Shown here: positions 1 to 5,184 of the stretch, piece after piece | Position numbering within the stretch: position 1 is the first letter of the stretch | How the letters are laid out: each line of letters starts with the position of its first letter | Source of the DNA: an uncultured Bacilli bacterium | GTDB lineage: Bacteria; Bacillota_I; Bacilli_A; RF39; UBA660 | Length of the DNA: 27,940 nt | Assembly (NCBI GenBank): GCA_947587115.1 | Contig: CANPXY010000007.1 | Coordinates: 1 to 27,940, forward strand | Reading direction: 5' to 3' | The notes under the pieces: model-generated | The model's input: only the letters and a program-made list of their open reading frames with translations | Told to the model about the DNA's origin: nothing | The model's database searches: none | Position numbers and translations under genes: made by a program

Positions 1-29
1 TTAAAAGTTCTCAAGCTCATTACTATCAT
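1..29 (-). CDS. N-terminal fragment of an unidentified leftward gene
   Basis: On the minus strand a GGAG ribosome binding site (37-40) precedes an ATG at 29-27 with 7 nt between. The open frame then reads M-I-V-M-S-L-R-T-F and runs off the left edge. Nine codons are too few to identify a product. A second in-frame ATG lies at 20-18. The first ATG is embedded in one arm of a 9-bp inverted repeat (21-29 with 49-57) whose loop carries the ribosome binding site, so initiation may be controlled by structure. That it is a real gene is inferred from the start signal alone. Confidence 0.45.
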
Positions 30-57
30 TTTATTTCTCCTTATCATTATGATAGTA
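21..57 (-). promoter_or_regulatory. hairpin enclosing a ribosome binding site and start codon
   Basis: TACTATCAT at 21-29 is the exact reverse complement of ATGATAGTA at 49-57. On the minus-strand transcript this makes a 9-bp stem with the GGAG in its loop and the putative ATG inside its 3' arm. A second small palindrome, TATCAT-T-ATGATA (42-54), competes for the same 5' arm. The arrangement would suit translational control, but this is inference from pairing only. Confidence 0.35.
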
Positions 58-61
58 GTTA

Positions 62-100
62 TAAAAAAATGACACTTAATTCACATTTGAATTAAATGTC
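62..100 (-). terminator. intrinsic terminator, minus strand
   Basis: GACACTTAATTC (71-82) and GAATTAAATGTC (89-100) form a 12-bp stem with a 6-nt loop. The single non-Watson-Crick position is a G-U pair only when read on the minus strand. The A-run at 63-69 becomes the U-tract on that strand. What it terminates is unclear, since the tRNA-Leu upstream already has its own terminator at 196-220. Confidence 0.65.
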
Positions 101-121
101 CATCTGAATATATTTTGGGTA

Positions 122-160
122 GACATTCAACTTTGCAAAACTGAATGTTCCCTTTTTTAT
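122..160. repeat. inverted repeat, possible plus-strand terminator or small-RNA hairpin
   Basis: ACATTCA (123-129) pairs with TGAATGT (143-149) around an AT-rich loop and is followed on the plus strand by a T-rich stretch (153-160). No plus-strand gene ends here inside the window. Together with the minus-strand terminator at 62-100 it may mark a small minus-strand transcript between the tRNA and the left edge. No RNA family was recognised. Confidence 0.3.
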
Positions 161-195
161 TTTATGCAAGTTTCCTTGACAGATACATCATAACA

Positions 196-220
196 TAAAA
201 ACGACTTTTTGACAAGTCGT
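196..220 (-). terminator. terminator of tRNA-Leu
   Basis: ACGACTT (201-207) and AAGTCGT (214-220) form a 7-bp stem with a 6-nt loop. The A-run at 197-201 gives a short U-tract on the minus strand. It lies 13 nt beyond the CCA end of the tRNA. Confidence 0.75.
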
Positions 221-232
221 CTCATTTCATAA

Positions 233-318
233 TGGTGCCTGCGGTCGGACTTGAACCGACACGGTATTGCTACCATTGGATTTTGAGTCCAACGCGTCTA
301 CCATTCCACCACGCAGGC
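233..318 (-). tRNA. tRNA-Leu (anticodon CAA)
   Basis: Read on the minus strand this is an 86-nt class II tRNA with a 7-bp acceptor stem beginning GCCTGCG, and an encoded CCA at 235-233. The anticodon stem TTGGA/TCCAA encloses the 7-nt loop CTCAAAA, giving anticodon CAA, which reads UUG leucine codons. A long variable arm (TGGTAGC-AATACCG region) and the T-arm GGTTCAAGTCC are visible. The long variable arm and the A discriminator fit leucine. An extended -10 promoter lies immediately upstream, so the primary transcript would have almost no 5' leader. Confidence 0.95.
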
Positions 319-326
319 ATACATTG

Positions 327-335
327 ATTATAACA
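327..335 (-). promoter_or_regulatory. extended -10 promoter of tRNA-Leu
   Basis: On the minus strand TGT-TATAAT occupies 335-327, nine bases before the mature tRNA 5' end. No good -35 box is present 17 bp further upstream (CTAGAT), so this looks like an extended -10 promoter. The expected start site would fall at about 320, next to the mature 5' end. Confidence 0.55.
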
Positions 336-366
336 TACTTTTTTAAAAAATCTAGGATTTTTTACG

Positions 367-387
367 AAAAAAACATGATTTTTCATG
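367..387 (-). terminator. terminator of the GDPD-like gene
   Basis: CATGA (374-378) and TCATG (383-387) pair around a 4-nt loop. Seven A residues at 367-373 give a U-tract on the minus strand. The hairpin starts only two bases after the stop codon of the preceding gene. Confidence 0.7.
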
Positions 388-389
388 CT

Positions 390-1124
390 TTAAGAGGTTT
401 TAATTTCCATAAAATAATAAGCTGCCAAAGTAGTAGAATGTTGACTTACGATACAAATGTCTTTAGAAAGAGTCTCTAACTTTTCATGAATTTGGTCTAG
501 TTCATCAGTAGTAGCTACTTTTTCTAACATGATCGTTCGATGGTTTTCAATTCCTTTCCGAATGAAATCATAACTTACACAATCTGAACAAATGGAATAG
601 AAATCTAGGGGATATTGGTGTAGTTCCTCGTTATCCTTGACAATGGTAATACCAATTTTGGAATGAGTCTTCAAAGTATTTAAGTGTTGGACAATATCCA
701 TGTTAGAACTTTTAAGATAAGTGTTGACATTGGGGTATTTGTTGATAGATTGCATGGCTTTCTCGACTAAGATCTGATTCTTGGTTGGTTCGTTTTGATC
801 GACGAGGTTGATAACTAACATTTTGAGGCTATCTTGTAATAGAATGAGTAATTCCTCCAAAGTAAAAATATCATGACGTTTAATTTTGCTGCCAAAGTTT
901 ACTTTTTTTAAATCCGATAAAGTATGATTGCTGATGAGACCTTTAGAATTACTGATACCATCGAGTTGTTTTTGACAAGCTAAGACGATCTGTTCATCGG
1001 CAGTCATATAAAGATCGATCGCAATTCCTTCGATATAATTGGTATTAAGTGCCAAGCCAAAAGCTTCTCTTGTATTTTGAGGTACATTTTTACAACCGAT
1101 ACCTCCTTGAGCAATAAAGTTCAT
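390..1124 (-). CDS. GDPD-family protein lacking catalytic residues (probable pseudoenzyme)
   Basis: The 244-residue product follows the layout of the glycerophosphodiester phosphodiesterase TIM barrel, about the length of soluble bacterial members, with no signal peptide or membrane segment. The N-terminal scaffold is recognisable (P-x-N-T at 15-18, AF at 21-22, T-x-D at 41-43). Active enzymes, however, carry H-R-G, E-x-D and H-D motifs that bind metal and perform acid-base catalysis. Here these are Q6-G7-G8, A35-I-D37 and C50-Q51, and the later E-x-K strand reads I-N-L-V. Only D37 survives. The fold assignment is by motif spacing. Loss of phosphodiesterase activity is inferred. It may serve as a binding or regulatory protein. 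The ATG at 1124 follows a GGAGGG ribosome binding site. The gene stands alone, divergent from the methyltransferase gene, and ends at its own terminator. Confidence 0.75.
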   Translation of the reverse strand: MNFIAQGGIGCKNVPQNTREAFGLALNTNYIEGIAIDLYMTADEQIVLACQKQLDGISNSKGLISNHTLSDLKKVNFGSKIKRHDIFTLEELLILLQDSLKMLVINLVDQNEPTKNQILVEKAMQSINKYPNVNTYLKSSNMDIVQHLNTLKTHSKIGITIVKDNEELHQYPLDFYSICSDCVSYDFIRKGIENHRTIMLEKVATTDELDQIHEKLETLSKDICIVSQHSTTLAAYYFMEIKTS

Positions 1125-1168
1125 TGTATCCCTCCATCCGTATTGTATGCAAGAAGAAGATAAAAAAC

Positions 1169-1197
1169 TTGTGATTTTTAGAAATGTTATCTATAAT
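1169..1197 (+). promoter_or_regulatory. sigma-A promoter of the methyltransferase gene
   Basis: TTGTGA (1169-1174) and TATAAT (1192-1197) are separated by 17 bp. Transcription would start near 1204, about 10 nt before the chosen ATG, so the leader is very short. On the opposite strand TACAAT (1142-1147) is a weaker candidate -10 for the divergent GDPD-like gene. Confidence 0.7.
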
Positions 1198-1213
1198 GTA
1201 GTTGGTGATTCAT

Positions 1214-2080
1214 ATGAACTTAATTCAAAATTTTGAAGACTATGAACTTTTGGCTTGTAGTAGGGGACAGAAATTAGAGCGGTGGGGAAAAGTCATTTTA
1301 TTAAGACCAGATCCTCAGATCATATGGGACAATGGAAATTTAGAGAAAATCTATAAAGATCAAATCGATGCAATTTATCATCGCAGCAATAAAGGTGGAG
1401 GTCACTGGGAAAATTTACATGATACTCCTGAAAGTTGGCCAATTCATTATAAAAATCTAACATTTTTAATTCGTCAAATGGGATTTAAACATACAGGACT
1501 TTTCCCAGAACAAGCAAGTAATTGGGATTATATGATGAATAAAATTGAGCAAAGTAAAAGACCGATCTCAGTATTAAACTTGTTTGCTTATACTGGGGGT
1601 GCTACAGTTGCCTGTCTTTCTAAAGGGGCGAATGTCGTCCATGTGGACTCTTCTAAAGGAATGGTTGCCTGGGCCAAAGAAAATGTCAAAGCATCGGGAT
1701 TAGAAAAGGCACCTGTACGTTTTATTGTAGATGATGTTTTAAAGTTTGTCGAAAGAGAGATTCGAAGAGGGCACAAGTATGATGCGATCATTATGGATCC
1801 ACCGAGCTATGGTAGAGGAGCCAACGGCGAAGTTTGGGACATTGAACAAGATCTTTTCAAACTTTTAAATTCTTGCGTTCATTTGCTTTCTGAGGATCCC
1901 TTGTTTGTGTTAATAAATTCATATACAACGGGACTTTCTAGTAAAGTTTTAGAAAACGTACTCAAGCTTACCATTGGAAAGAAATATCAGGGAAACATTA
2001 CTTCTGGTGAAGTAGGAATCCCAATCAAAGATAGTGAAATCATCCTACCATGTGGTATTTATGGAAGGTATGAAAAATGA
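1214..2080 (+). CDS. SAM-dependent methyltransferase (RlmI-like, probable rRNA m5C type)
   Basis: This is a cytoplasmic class I methyltransferase of 288 residues. Motif I, N-L-F-A-Y-T-G-G (about residues 122-129), binds S-adenosylmethionine. An acidic residue ends the next strand (H-V-D-S), and D-P-P-S-Y (about 195-199) is the catalytic-loop motif shared by RNA methyltransferases of the RlmI/RlmK group. The N-terminal 110 residues form a separate, less conserved region and no PUA domain is obvious. An upstream in-frame TTG at 1202 was rejected because it would sit at or before the predicted transcription start. The ATG at 1214 has GGTGA five bases upstream. It overlaps the pseudouridine synthase gene by four bases (ATGA), which implies coupled translation and suggests both act on RNA. 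The exact target nucleotide cannot be told from sequence. Confidence 0.75.
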   Translation: MNLIQNFEDYELLACSRGQKLERWGKVILLRPDPQIIWDNGNLEKIYKDQIDAIYHRSNKGGGHWENLHDTPESWPIHYKNLTFLIRQMGFKHTGLFPEQASNWDYMMNKIEQSKRPISVLNLFAYTGGATVACLSKGANVVHVDSSKGMVAWAKENVKASGLEKAPVRFIVDDVLKFVEREIRRGHKYDAIIMDPPSYGRGANGEVWDIEQDLFKLLNSCVHLLSEDPLFVLINSYTTGLSSKVLENVLKLTIGKKYQGNITSGEVGIPIKDSEIILPCGIYGRYEK

Positions 2081-2742
2081 AACCGCTAAAAGTATACTAT
2101 GAAGACAATCATATCATCGTTGTAGAAAAGCCATGCAACGTTTTAAGTCAAGCCGATGCGACAGGAGATATCGATCTCTTGTCAATGGTTAAAGAATACA
2201 TCAAAGAGCAGTATCACAAACCCGGCAATGTCTATGTGGGCTTAGTTCATCGTCTAGATCGCCCCGTAGGAGGAGTGATGGTCTTTGCTAGAACAAGCAA
2301 GGCGGCGTCCCGCCTTTCTGAGAGCATTCGCAAAGATCAATGGCAGAAAACTTATTTGGCAGTAGTAGATGGAATCTTAGAATCAAAAAAAGCTATTTTG
2401 GAAGATTACCTTGGTAAAGATGATAATGGCAATGCTTTTGTAACCGATCGTGCGCATGGGAAATTGGCCCGCTTGTCTTATGAAGTTTTACAAGAAGATT
2501 TAAAGATGAAAAAAACGTTGGTAAAAATTGCTTTAGAAAGCGGCCGCCATCACCAAATACGTATTCAATTTGCATCTCGAAATCATCCACTTTGTGGCGA
2601 TCAACGTTATGGCAAAAAAGATGGTAGACAGATCTGTTTACACTGTCATCAACTTTCGTTTATTCATCCGGTAAAAAAAGAGCGAATGACGTTTACTTCT
2701 TACCCTGATCCAAAAGATGATTGGACATTGTTTACATTGTAA
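2077..2742 (+). CDS. RluA-family pseudouridine synthase
   Basis: The 221-residue protein isomerises uridine to pseudouridine in rRNA or tRNA. The signature H-R-L-D-R-P-V-G-G (58-66) contains the catalytic aspartate D61, and R-H-H-Q-I-R-I-Q near residue 157 is the conserved C-terminal motif of the family. It lacks the N-terminal S4 RNA-binding domain of RluC/RluD types, so it matches the short RluA/TruC-like subgroup; which site it modifies is unknown. The start overlaps the stop of the methyltransferase gene (ATGA), so the two form one operon read from the promoter at 1169. A terminator follows ten bases after the stop. Confidence 0.88.
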   Translation: MKPLKVYYEDNHIIVVEKPCNVLSQADATGDIDLLSMVKEYIKEQYHKPGNVYVGLVHRLDRPVGGVMVFARTSKAASRLSESIRKDQWQKTYLAVVDGILESKKAILEDYLGKDDNGNAFVTDRAHGKLARLSYEVLQEDLKMKKTLVKIALESGRHHQIRIQFASRNHPLCGDQRYGKKDGRQICLHCHQLSFIHPVKKERMTFTSYPDPKDDWTLFTL

Positions 2743-2751
2743 AATAAATGT

Positions 2752-2788
2752 AAAGGGAGAAATATGTTTGCAATTATCTCCTTTTTTT
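2752..2788 (+). terminator. terminator after the pseudouridine synthase gene
   Basis: AAAGGGAGA (2752-2760) pairs with TCTCCTTTT (2777-2785), including one G-U pair, around a 16-nt loop, and a T-run continues to 2788. The loop is longer than usual. Confidence 0.6.
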
Positions 2789-2826
2789 GCTATTATTGAA
2801 ATAGGATAAATAAGGGAGATGAAAGT

Positions 2827-3855
2827 ATGAGTGTACTAGCAATCAATTTTGATTTAAATTGGTTTTTAACAATCCCTGGTATGTTAATTACCGGAGGAAT
2901 TTTATTGTTATTAATTGCGTTGATCATTTTTATAGCAACGTCAGGAAGTGGAAAGAAGAAAAAATCTGAAATAAAAACGGATGAGCCTGCACCAGTGGCC
3001 GATCCAGCCGTAGCAAATCCAATGGATATGAATGCTATTCCGCCAATGGGGATGGGCCCTGTAGCGCCAGTAGAGCCATCTGTGGTCTCTGAAATGGTAA
3101 ATCCTACACCAGTAGCACCGGTAGTAGAACCAACACCAGTGGTACCAGAACCAGTCATGCCAGAACCTACGGTAAATGTTCAACCAATCGATTCAGCGCC
3201 AGTAGCTCCTACTTTTGTTCCGCCAGTTACTGAGCCTGTGGTAGAGCCTACGCCAGCTCCAGTTGTACCAGAAAATCCGGTTCCTCCAACACCAGAAGTT
3301 TCCATTTATGGTGGTGTGAGTCCGATTGTTCCTAATGTGGAACAAGAACCTGTAGAGCGACCAATTTATGGGGGAGCAAATCCAATGGATGCTACGCAGG
3401 CAATCCCAATTATTGAACAAACGCCACATGTAGAGTATGGCGTACCAGTAGAAGAACCAAAAGAGAGCCCAATTCCAGCCGTTGATATTCAACCAGCACC
3501 TGTTGCGCAAGAGCCAACTCCTAGTTCTGTAACAGCTGAAAATGAGCCAGCGAATGATATTGCAAATATTCAACCACAACCACAAGAAAATCCGGTTCCA
3601 GAAATCGCTTCTGAACCAGTTGCAGTAGAACCAGCTGCTCCAGTTGATGAAATGCCAATTCCATCTGTAACGGTGGAAAATCCTATTAGTGCCACTCCAT
3701 CAGTTGAAAATGTCGCTCCAGAACCAGAAGCTCAAGCAGCAGTAGCTACTCCGGCTCCAGAGCCAGAAGTTCAAACGGAAACGGCTGCTCCAGCCCCAGA
3801 GGCTGCACCAGCAAAACCAGCACCAAATGATGAAATTGAAATGTTAGAATTATAA
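2827..3855 (+). CDS. membrane-anchored Pro/Val/Glu/Ala-rich low-complexity protein
   Basis: Not recognised as a named family. The 342 residues contain one hydrophobic segment (about 12-37), then G-S-G and a K-K-K-K cluster (43-46). By the positive-inside rule the long C-terminal part would lie in the cytoplasm. That part, about 290 residues, is disordered-looking and built of P, V, A and E with many P-x-P and P-E-P units. Two copies of I-Y-G-G lie exactly 20 residues apart (160 and 180), each followed by a small residue, a variable residue and N/S-P, and a related E-Y-G-V lies near 203. The tail ends acidic and hydrophobic (E-I-E-M-L-E-L). It could be a tether or scaffold carrying short binding motifs, but no function can be assigned. 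The ATG has AGGGAG nine bases upstream. It appears to be a single-gene unit ending at a strong terminator. Confidence 0.8.
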   Translation: MSVLAINFDLNWFLTIPGMLITGGILLLLIALIIFIATSGSGKKKKSEIKTDEPAPVADPAVANPMDMNAIPPMGMGPVAPVEPSVVSEMVNPTPVAPVVEPTPVVPEPVMPEPTVNVQPIDSAPVAPTFVPPVTEPVVEPTPAPVVPENPVPPTPEVSIYGGVSPIVPNVEQEPVERPIYGGANPMDATQAIPIIEQTPHVEYGVPVEEPKESPIPAVDIQPAPVAQEPTPSSVTAENEPANDIANIQPQPQENPVPEIASEPVAVEPAAPVDEMPIPSVTVENPISATPSVENVAPEPEAQAAVATPAPEPEVQTETAAPAPEAAPAKPAPNDEIEMLEL

Positions 3856-3863
3856 GTCTAAAT

Positions 3864-3885
3864 ACAACCGAAAGGTTGTTTTTTT
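3864..3885 (+). terminator. strong intrinsic terminator
   Basis: ACAACC (3864-3869), a GAAA tetraloop and GGTTGT (3874-3879) are followed by a run of T to 3885. The stable GNRA-type loop and uninterrupted U-tract make this one of the clearest terminators here. Confidence 0.9.
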
Positions 3886-3955
3886 GTGTCTATAAAAAGA
3901 TTGTATTGCTGTTCACCGTTTTTCTTAAACGAAAAGAACAAATTTATAAATTCAC

Positions 3956-3983
3956 TAATATTTGATGAAACCGTTCATATAAT
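3956..3983 (+). promoter_or_regulatory. candidate promoter of spoVS, possibly sigma-E type
   Basis: TAATATT (3956-3962) and CATATAAT (3976-3983) are 13 bp apart. This resembles the mother-cell sigma-E pattern of Bacillus (-35 K-M-ATATT, -10 CATACAAT). The TATAAT at 3978-3983 could also be a sigma-A -10, but the matching -35 position (3955-3960) is poor. In B. subtilis spoVS is known to be under sigma-H, so a sigma-E assignment here would be a lineage difference and is only inferred. Confidence 0.4.
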
Positions 3984-4013
3984 GTTAATGTAGAAAGAGA
4001 GGAATTAAATATT

Positions 4014-4274
4014 ATGGAAACATTGAAAGTTTCATCTAAATCTAATCCCAATTCAGTGGCAGGAGCACTTGCGAATGTTTTTCGTGAAAAGGGGAGTGTA
4101 GAAATACAGGCAGTAGGTGCCGGAGCACTTAATCAAGCCATTAAAGCAATAGCGATTGCCCGTGGTTTTGTAGCACCCAGTGGAAAAAACTTAGTTTGTA
4201 TACCAGCTTTTACGGACATTACGATCGATGGTGAAGAGCGTACAGCCATCAAATTGATCGTTGAGGCAAAATAG
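4014..4274 (+). CDS. spoVS: stage V sporulation protein S
   Basis: At 86 residues this is the full length of SpoVS, a small cytoplasmic Alba-like-fold protein that affects the passage from septation to spore coat assembly and cortex formation. The conserved core is present: V-S-S-K-S-N-P-N-S-V-A-G-A near the N-terminus, a G-x-V-E-I-Q-A-V-G-A-G-A-L-N-Q-A block in the middle, and I-P-A-F-T-D-I-T-I near residue 65. The ATG has AGAGG 11 bases upstream, a rather long spacing. The gene stands alone with its own promoter and a terminator whose hairpin contains the last base of its stop codon. Identification is secure; its presence, with cotE nearby, points to a spore-forming ancestry. Confidence 0.95.
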   Translation: METLKVSSKSNPNSVAGALANVFREKGSVEIQAVGAGALNQAIKAIAIARGFVAPSGKNLVCIPAFTDITIDGEERTAIKLIVEAK

Positions 4275-4288
4275 CCTCTTTTTTTTTC
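4263..4288 (+). terminator. terminator overlapping the spoVS stop codon
   Basis: GAGGC (4263-4267) and GCCTC (4274-4278) form the stem around AAAATA, followed by ten T residues. The 5' arm and loop lie within the last four codons, including the stop TAG. Confidence 0.9.
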
Positions 4289-4298
4289 TTTTAAAGTA

Positions 4299-4307
4299 TG
4301 TTAATAT
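4299..4307 (+). promoter_or_regulatory. extended -10 promoter candidate
   Basis: TGT-TAATAT at 4299-4307 sits between the spoVS terminator and the next gene. The -35 position falls in the T-run of that terminator, so activity would depend on the extended -10. The leader would be about 16 nt. Confidence 0.35.
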
Positions 4308-4329
4308 AAAAGAGAAATGAGGGATGTTA

Positions 4330-4977
4330 ATGGCAACACATATGGAAAATTGTGCGATTCAATTAGAACGCGCATCAAAAGAAACTTTGTCACGATGGAA
4401 AAATGATCCTCAACAAAGTCAGTATGCAGCAGATAATGTTAAATGGGCCATCGCAAGAGCAATTACCGAAAAGAATTTTAATGGATTTACTCGTAACAAT
4501 CAGGCGCGTGAAATGGCTTCGCAGTTACAAAACGAAGAGATTTTGTTTGCGCTCTTGCAAAATATGATTCATTTGAGCGCTTATAAGAGAATGCGTGGCG
4601 GAGAATCTTTAGGTAATCCTGCGGATAGCTTTGTCTTGCTCGTAACTGACAGTGCCTGCAAGAGATCGATCGACGATGTTGAAGAATTATTACAACGTGG
4701 AACGGCGCTTGCAGTAGGAGACGAGCTTGCGAAACGAAGAGGTACCCCATTACCACCAAAAAGTCCGGCAGATGAAGTGGCTTGTACATTTGCGAACAAT
4801 GTTCTAGATTGCTACGTATGGTACAATCTTTCATACAATTACGTATCTAGTGAAAAACCGATTGCTGAGCCCCAATATCGCAATAATACAATCTGGTCTG
4901 ATGGCGTTGCCGCAGAAAATCTAGATACAATGATACGCACTCAACAAGTTGCGAAAGCCAATAATAGACAATATTAA
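4330..4977 (+). CDS. unrecognised soluble protein downstream of spoVS
   Basis: I do not recognise this protein (215 residues). It has no signal peptide or membrane segment, and looks mainly alpha-helical. It is rich in N, Q and A and contains a region M-R-G-G-E-S-L-G-N-P-A-D-S-F near residue 95, followed by A-C-K-R-S-I-D-D-V-E-E-L-L-Q-R and then a proline-rich turn (G-T-P-L-P-P-K-S-P-A-D-E). The C-terminal 40 residues are asparagine-rich. An ATG at 4324 was rejected because it touches the ribosome binding site; the ATG at 4330 has GAGGG six bases upstream. The end of the gene contains the promoter for the next unit. Its closeness to spoVS raises the possibility of a sporulation role, but the strong terminator between them argues against co-transcription. 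Confidence 0.75.
   Translation: MATHMENCAIQLERASKETLSRWKNDPQQSQYAADNVKWAIARAITEKNFNGFTRNNQAREMASQLQNEEILFALLQNMIHLSAYKRMRGGESLGNPADSFVLLVTDSACKRSIDDVEELLQRGTALAVGDELAKRRGTPLPPKSPADEVACTFANNVLDCYVWYNLSYNYVSSEKPIAEPQYRNNTIWSDGVAAENLDTMIRTQQVAKANNRQY
4949..4977 (+). promoter_or_regulatory. promoter of the T-box/serS operon, inside the preceding gene
   Basis: TTGCGA (4949-4954) and TATTAA (4972-4977) are 17 bp apart. The -10 box contains the stop codon of the upstream gene. The predicted start at about 4984 falls three bases before the first T-box stem, which supports the assignment. Confidence 0.5.
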
Positions 4978-4986
4978 AATCGCTTA

Positions 4987-5180
4987 TTTGAGACAATAAT
5001 AAAATACTTTTTTAAAGAGAGTTCGTGGTTGGTGTAAACGAACAAAAAGCTTTATTTAATCTCCTCAAAAGATGGTTATAGAACCCGAGTAGAAAATTAC
5101 CCGTTAACAGACAAGTAAAAAAAAGGATGGTACCGTGCTTTGCACTCCTTGTGTATCATTCTTTTTCTGTAGAAAGGAGT
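4987..5180 (+). promoter_or_regulatory. T-box leader, serine-specific
   Basis: This leader senses uncharged tRNA-Ser and controls the dipeptidase-serS operon. Stem I closes by pairing TTTGAG (4987-4992) with CTCAAA (5064-5069) and carries a distal arm GTTCGT/ACGAAC (5021-5042) with a GGTTGGTG loop. The serine codon TCT (5060-5062; TCC overlaps it at 5062-5064) lies on the 3' side of the specifier region. The conserved T-box sequence is GGATGGTACCGTG (5125-5137), with the TGGTACC bulge that binds the tRNA acceptor end. The antiterminator pairs AAGGA with TCCTT and GTGC with GCAC. Two competing structures are visible: ACTCCTT (5144-5150) pairs with the ribosome binding site AAGGAGT (5174-5180), and 5121-5133 pairs with 5153-5165 ahead of a T-rich stretch. 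The choice of specifier codon is inferred from position. Confidence 0.88.
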
Positions 5181-5184
5181 AGTT

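Noticed and set aside
120..152. Resemblance of TTTGCAAAACTGAATG to rRNA spacer sequences of Firmicutes
   Set aside because: No rRNA gene or its ends are visible nearby, so a short similarity is not enough.
177..196. TTGACA box at 177-182 as a plus-strand promoter
   Set aside because: No -10 element lies at 16-18 bp, and no plus-strand gene follows; the tRNA is on the other strand.
1202..1213. TTG start for the methyltransferase, four codons upstream
   Set aside because: It would lie at or before the predicted transcription start and has no ribosome binding site; the ATG at 1214 has GGTGA at the right distance.
2793..3158. Long minus-strand open frame rich in glycine and threonine
   Set aside because: It is the antisense shadow of the proline/valine-rich gene at 2827-3855: the codon repeats of that gene keep other frames open. 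It has no ribosome binding site.
2941..3850. Repetitive DNA that might be a tandem-repeat or CRISPR-like array
   Set aside because: The repetition comes from P, V, A and E codons in one protein. There are no constant repeats with unique spacers.
4487..4834. Minus-strand open frame antisense to the gene at 4330-4977
   Set aside because: No start signal or domain; the sense frame has a good ribosome binding site and protein-like composition.
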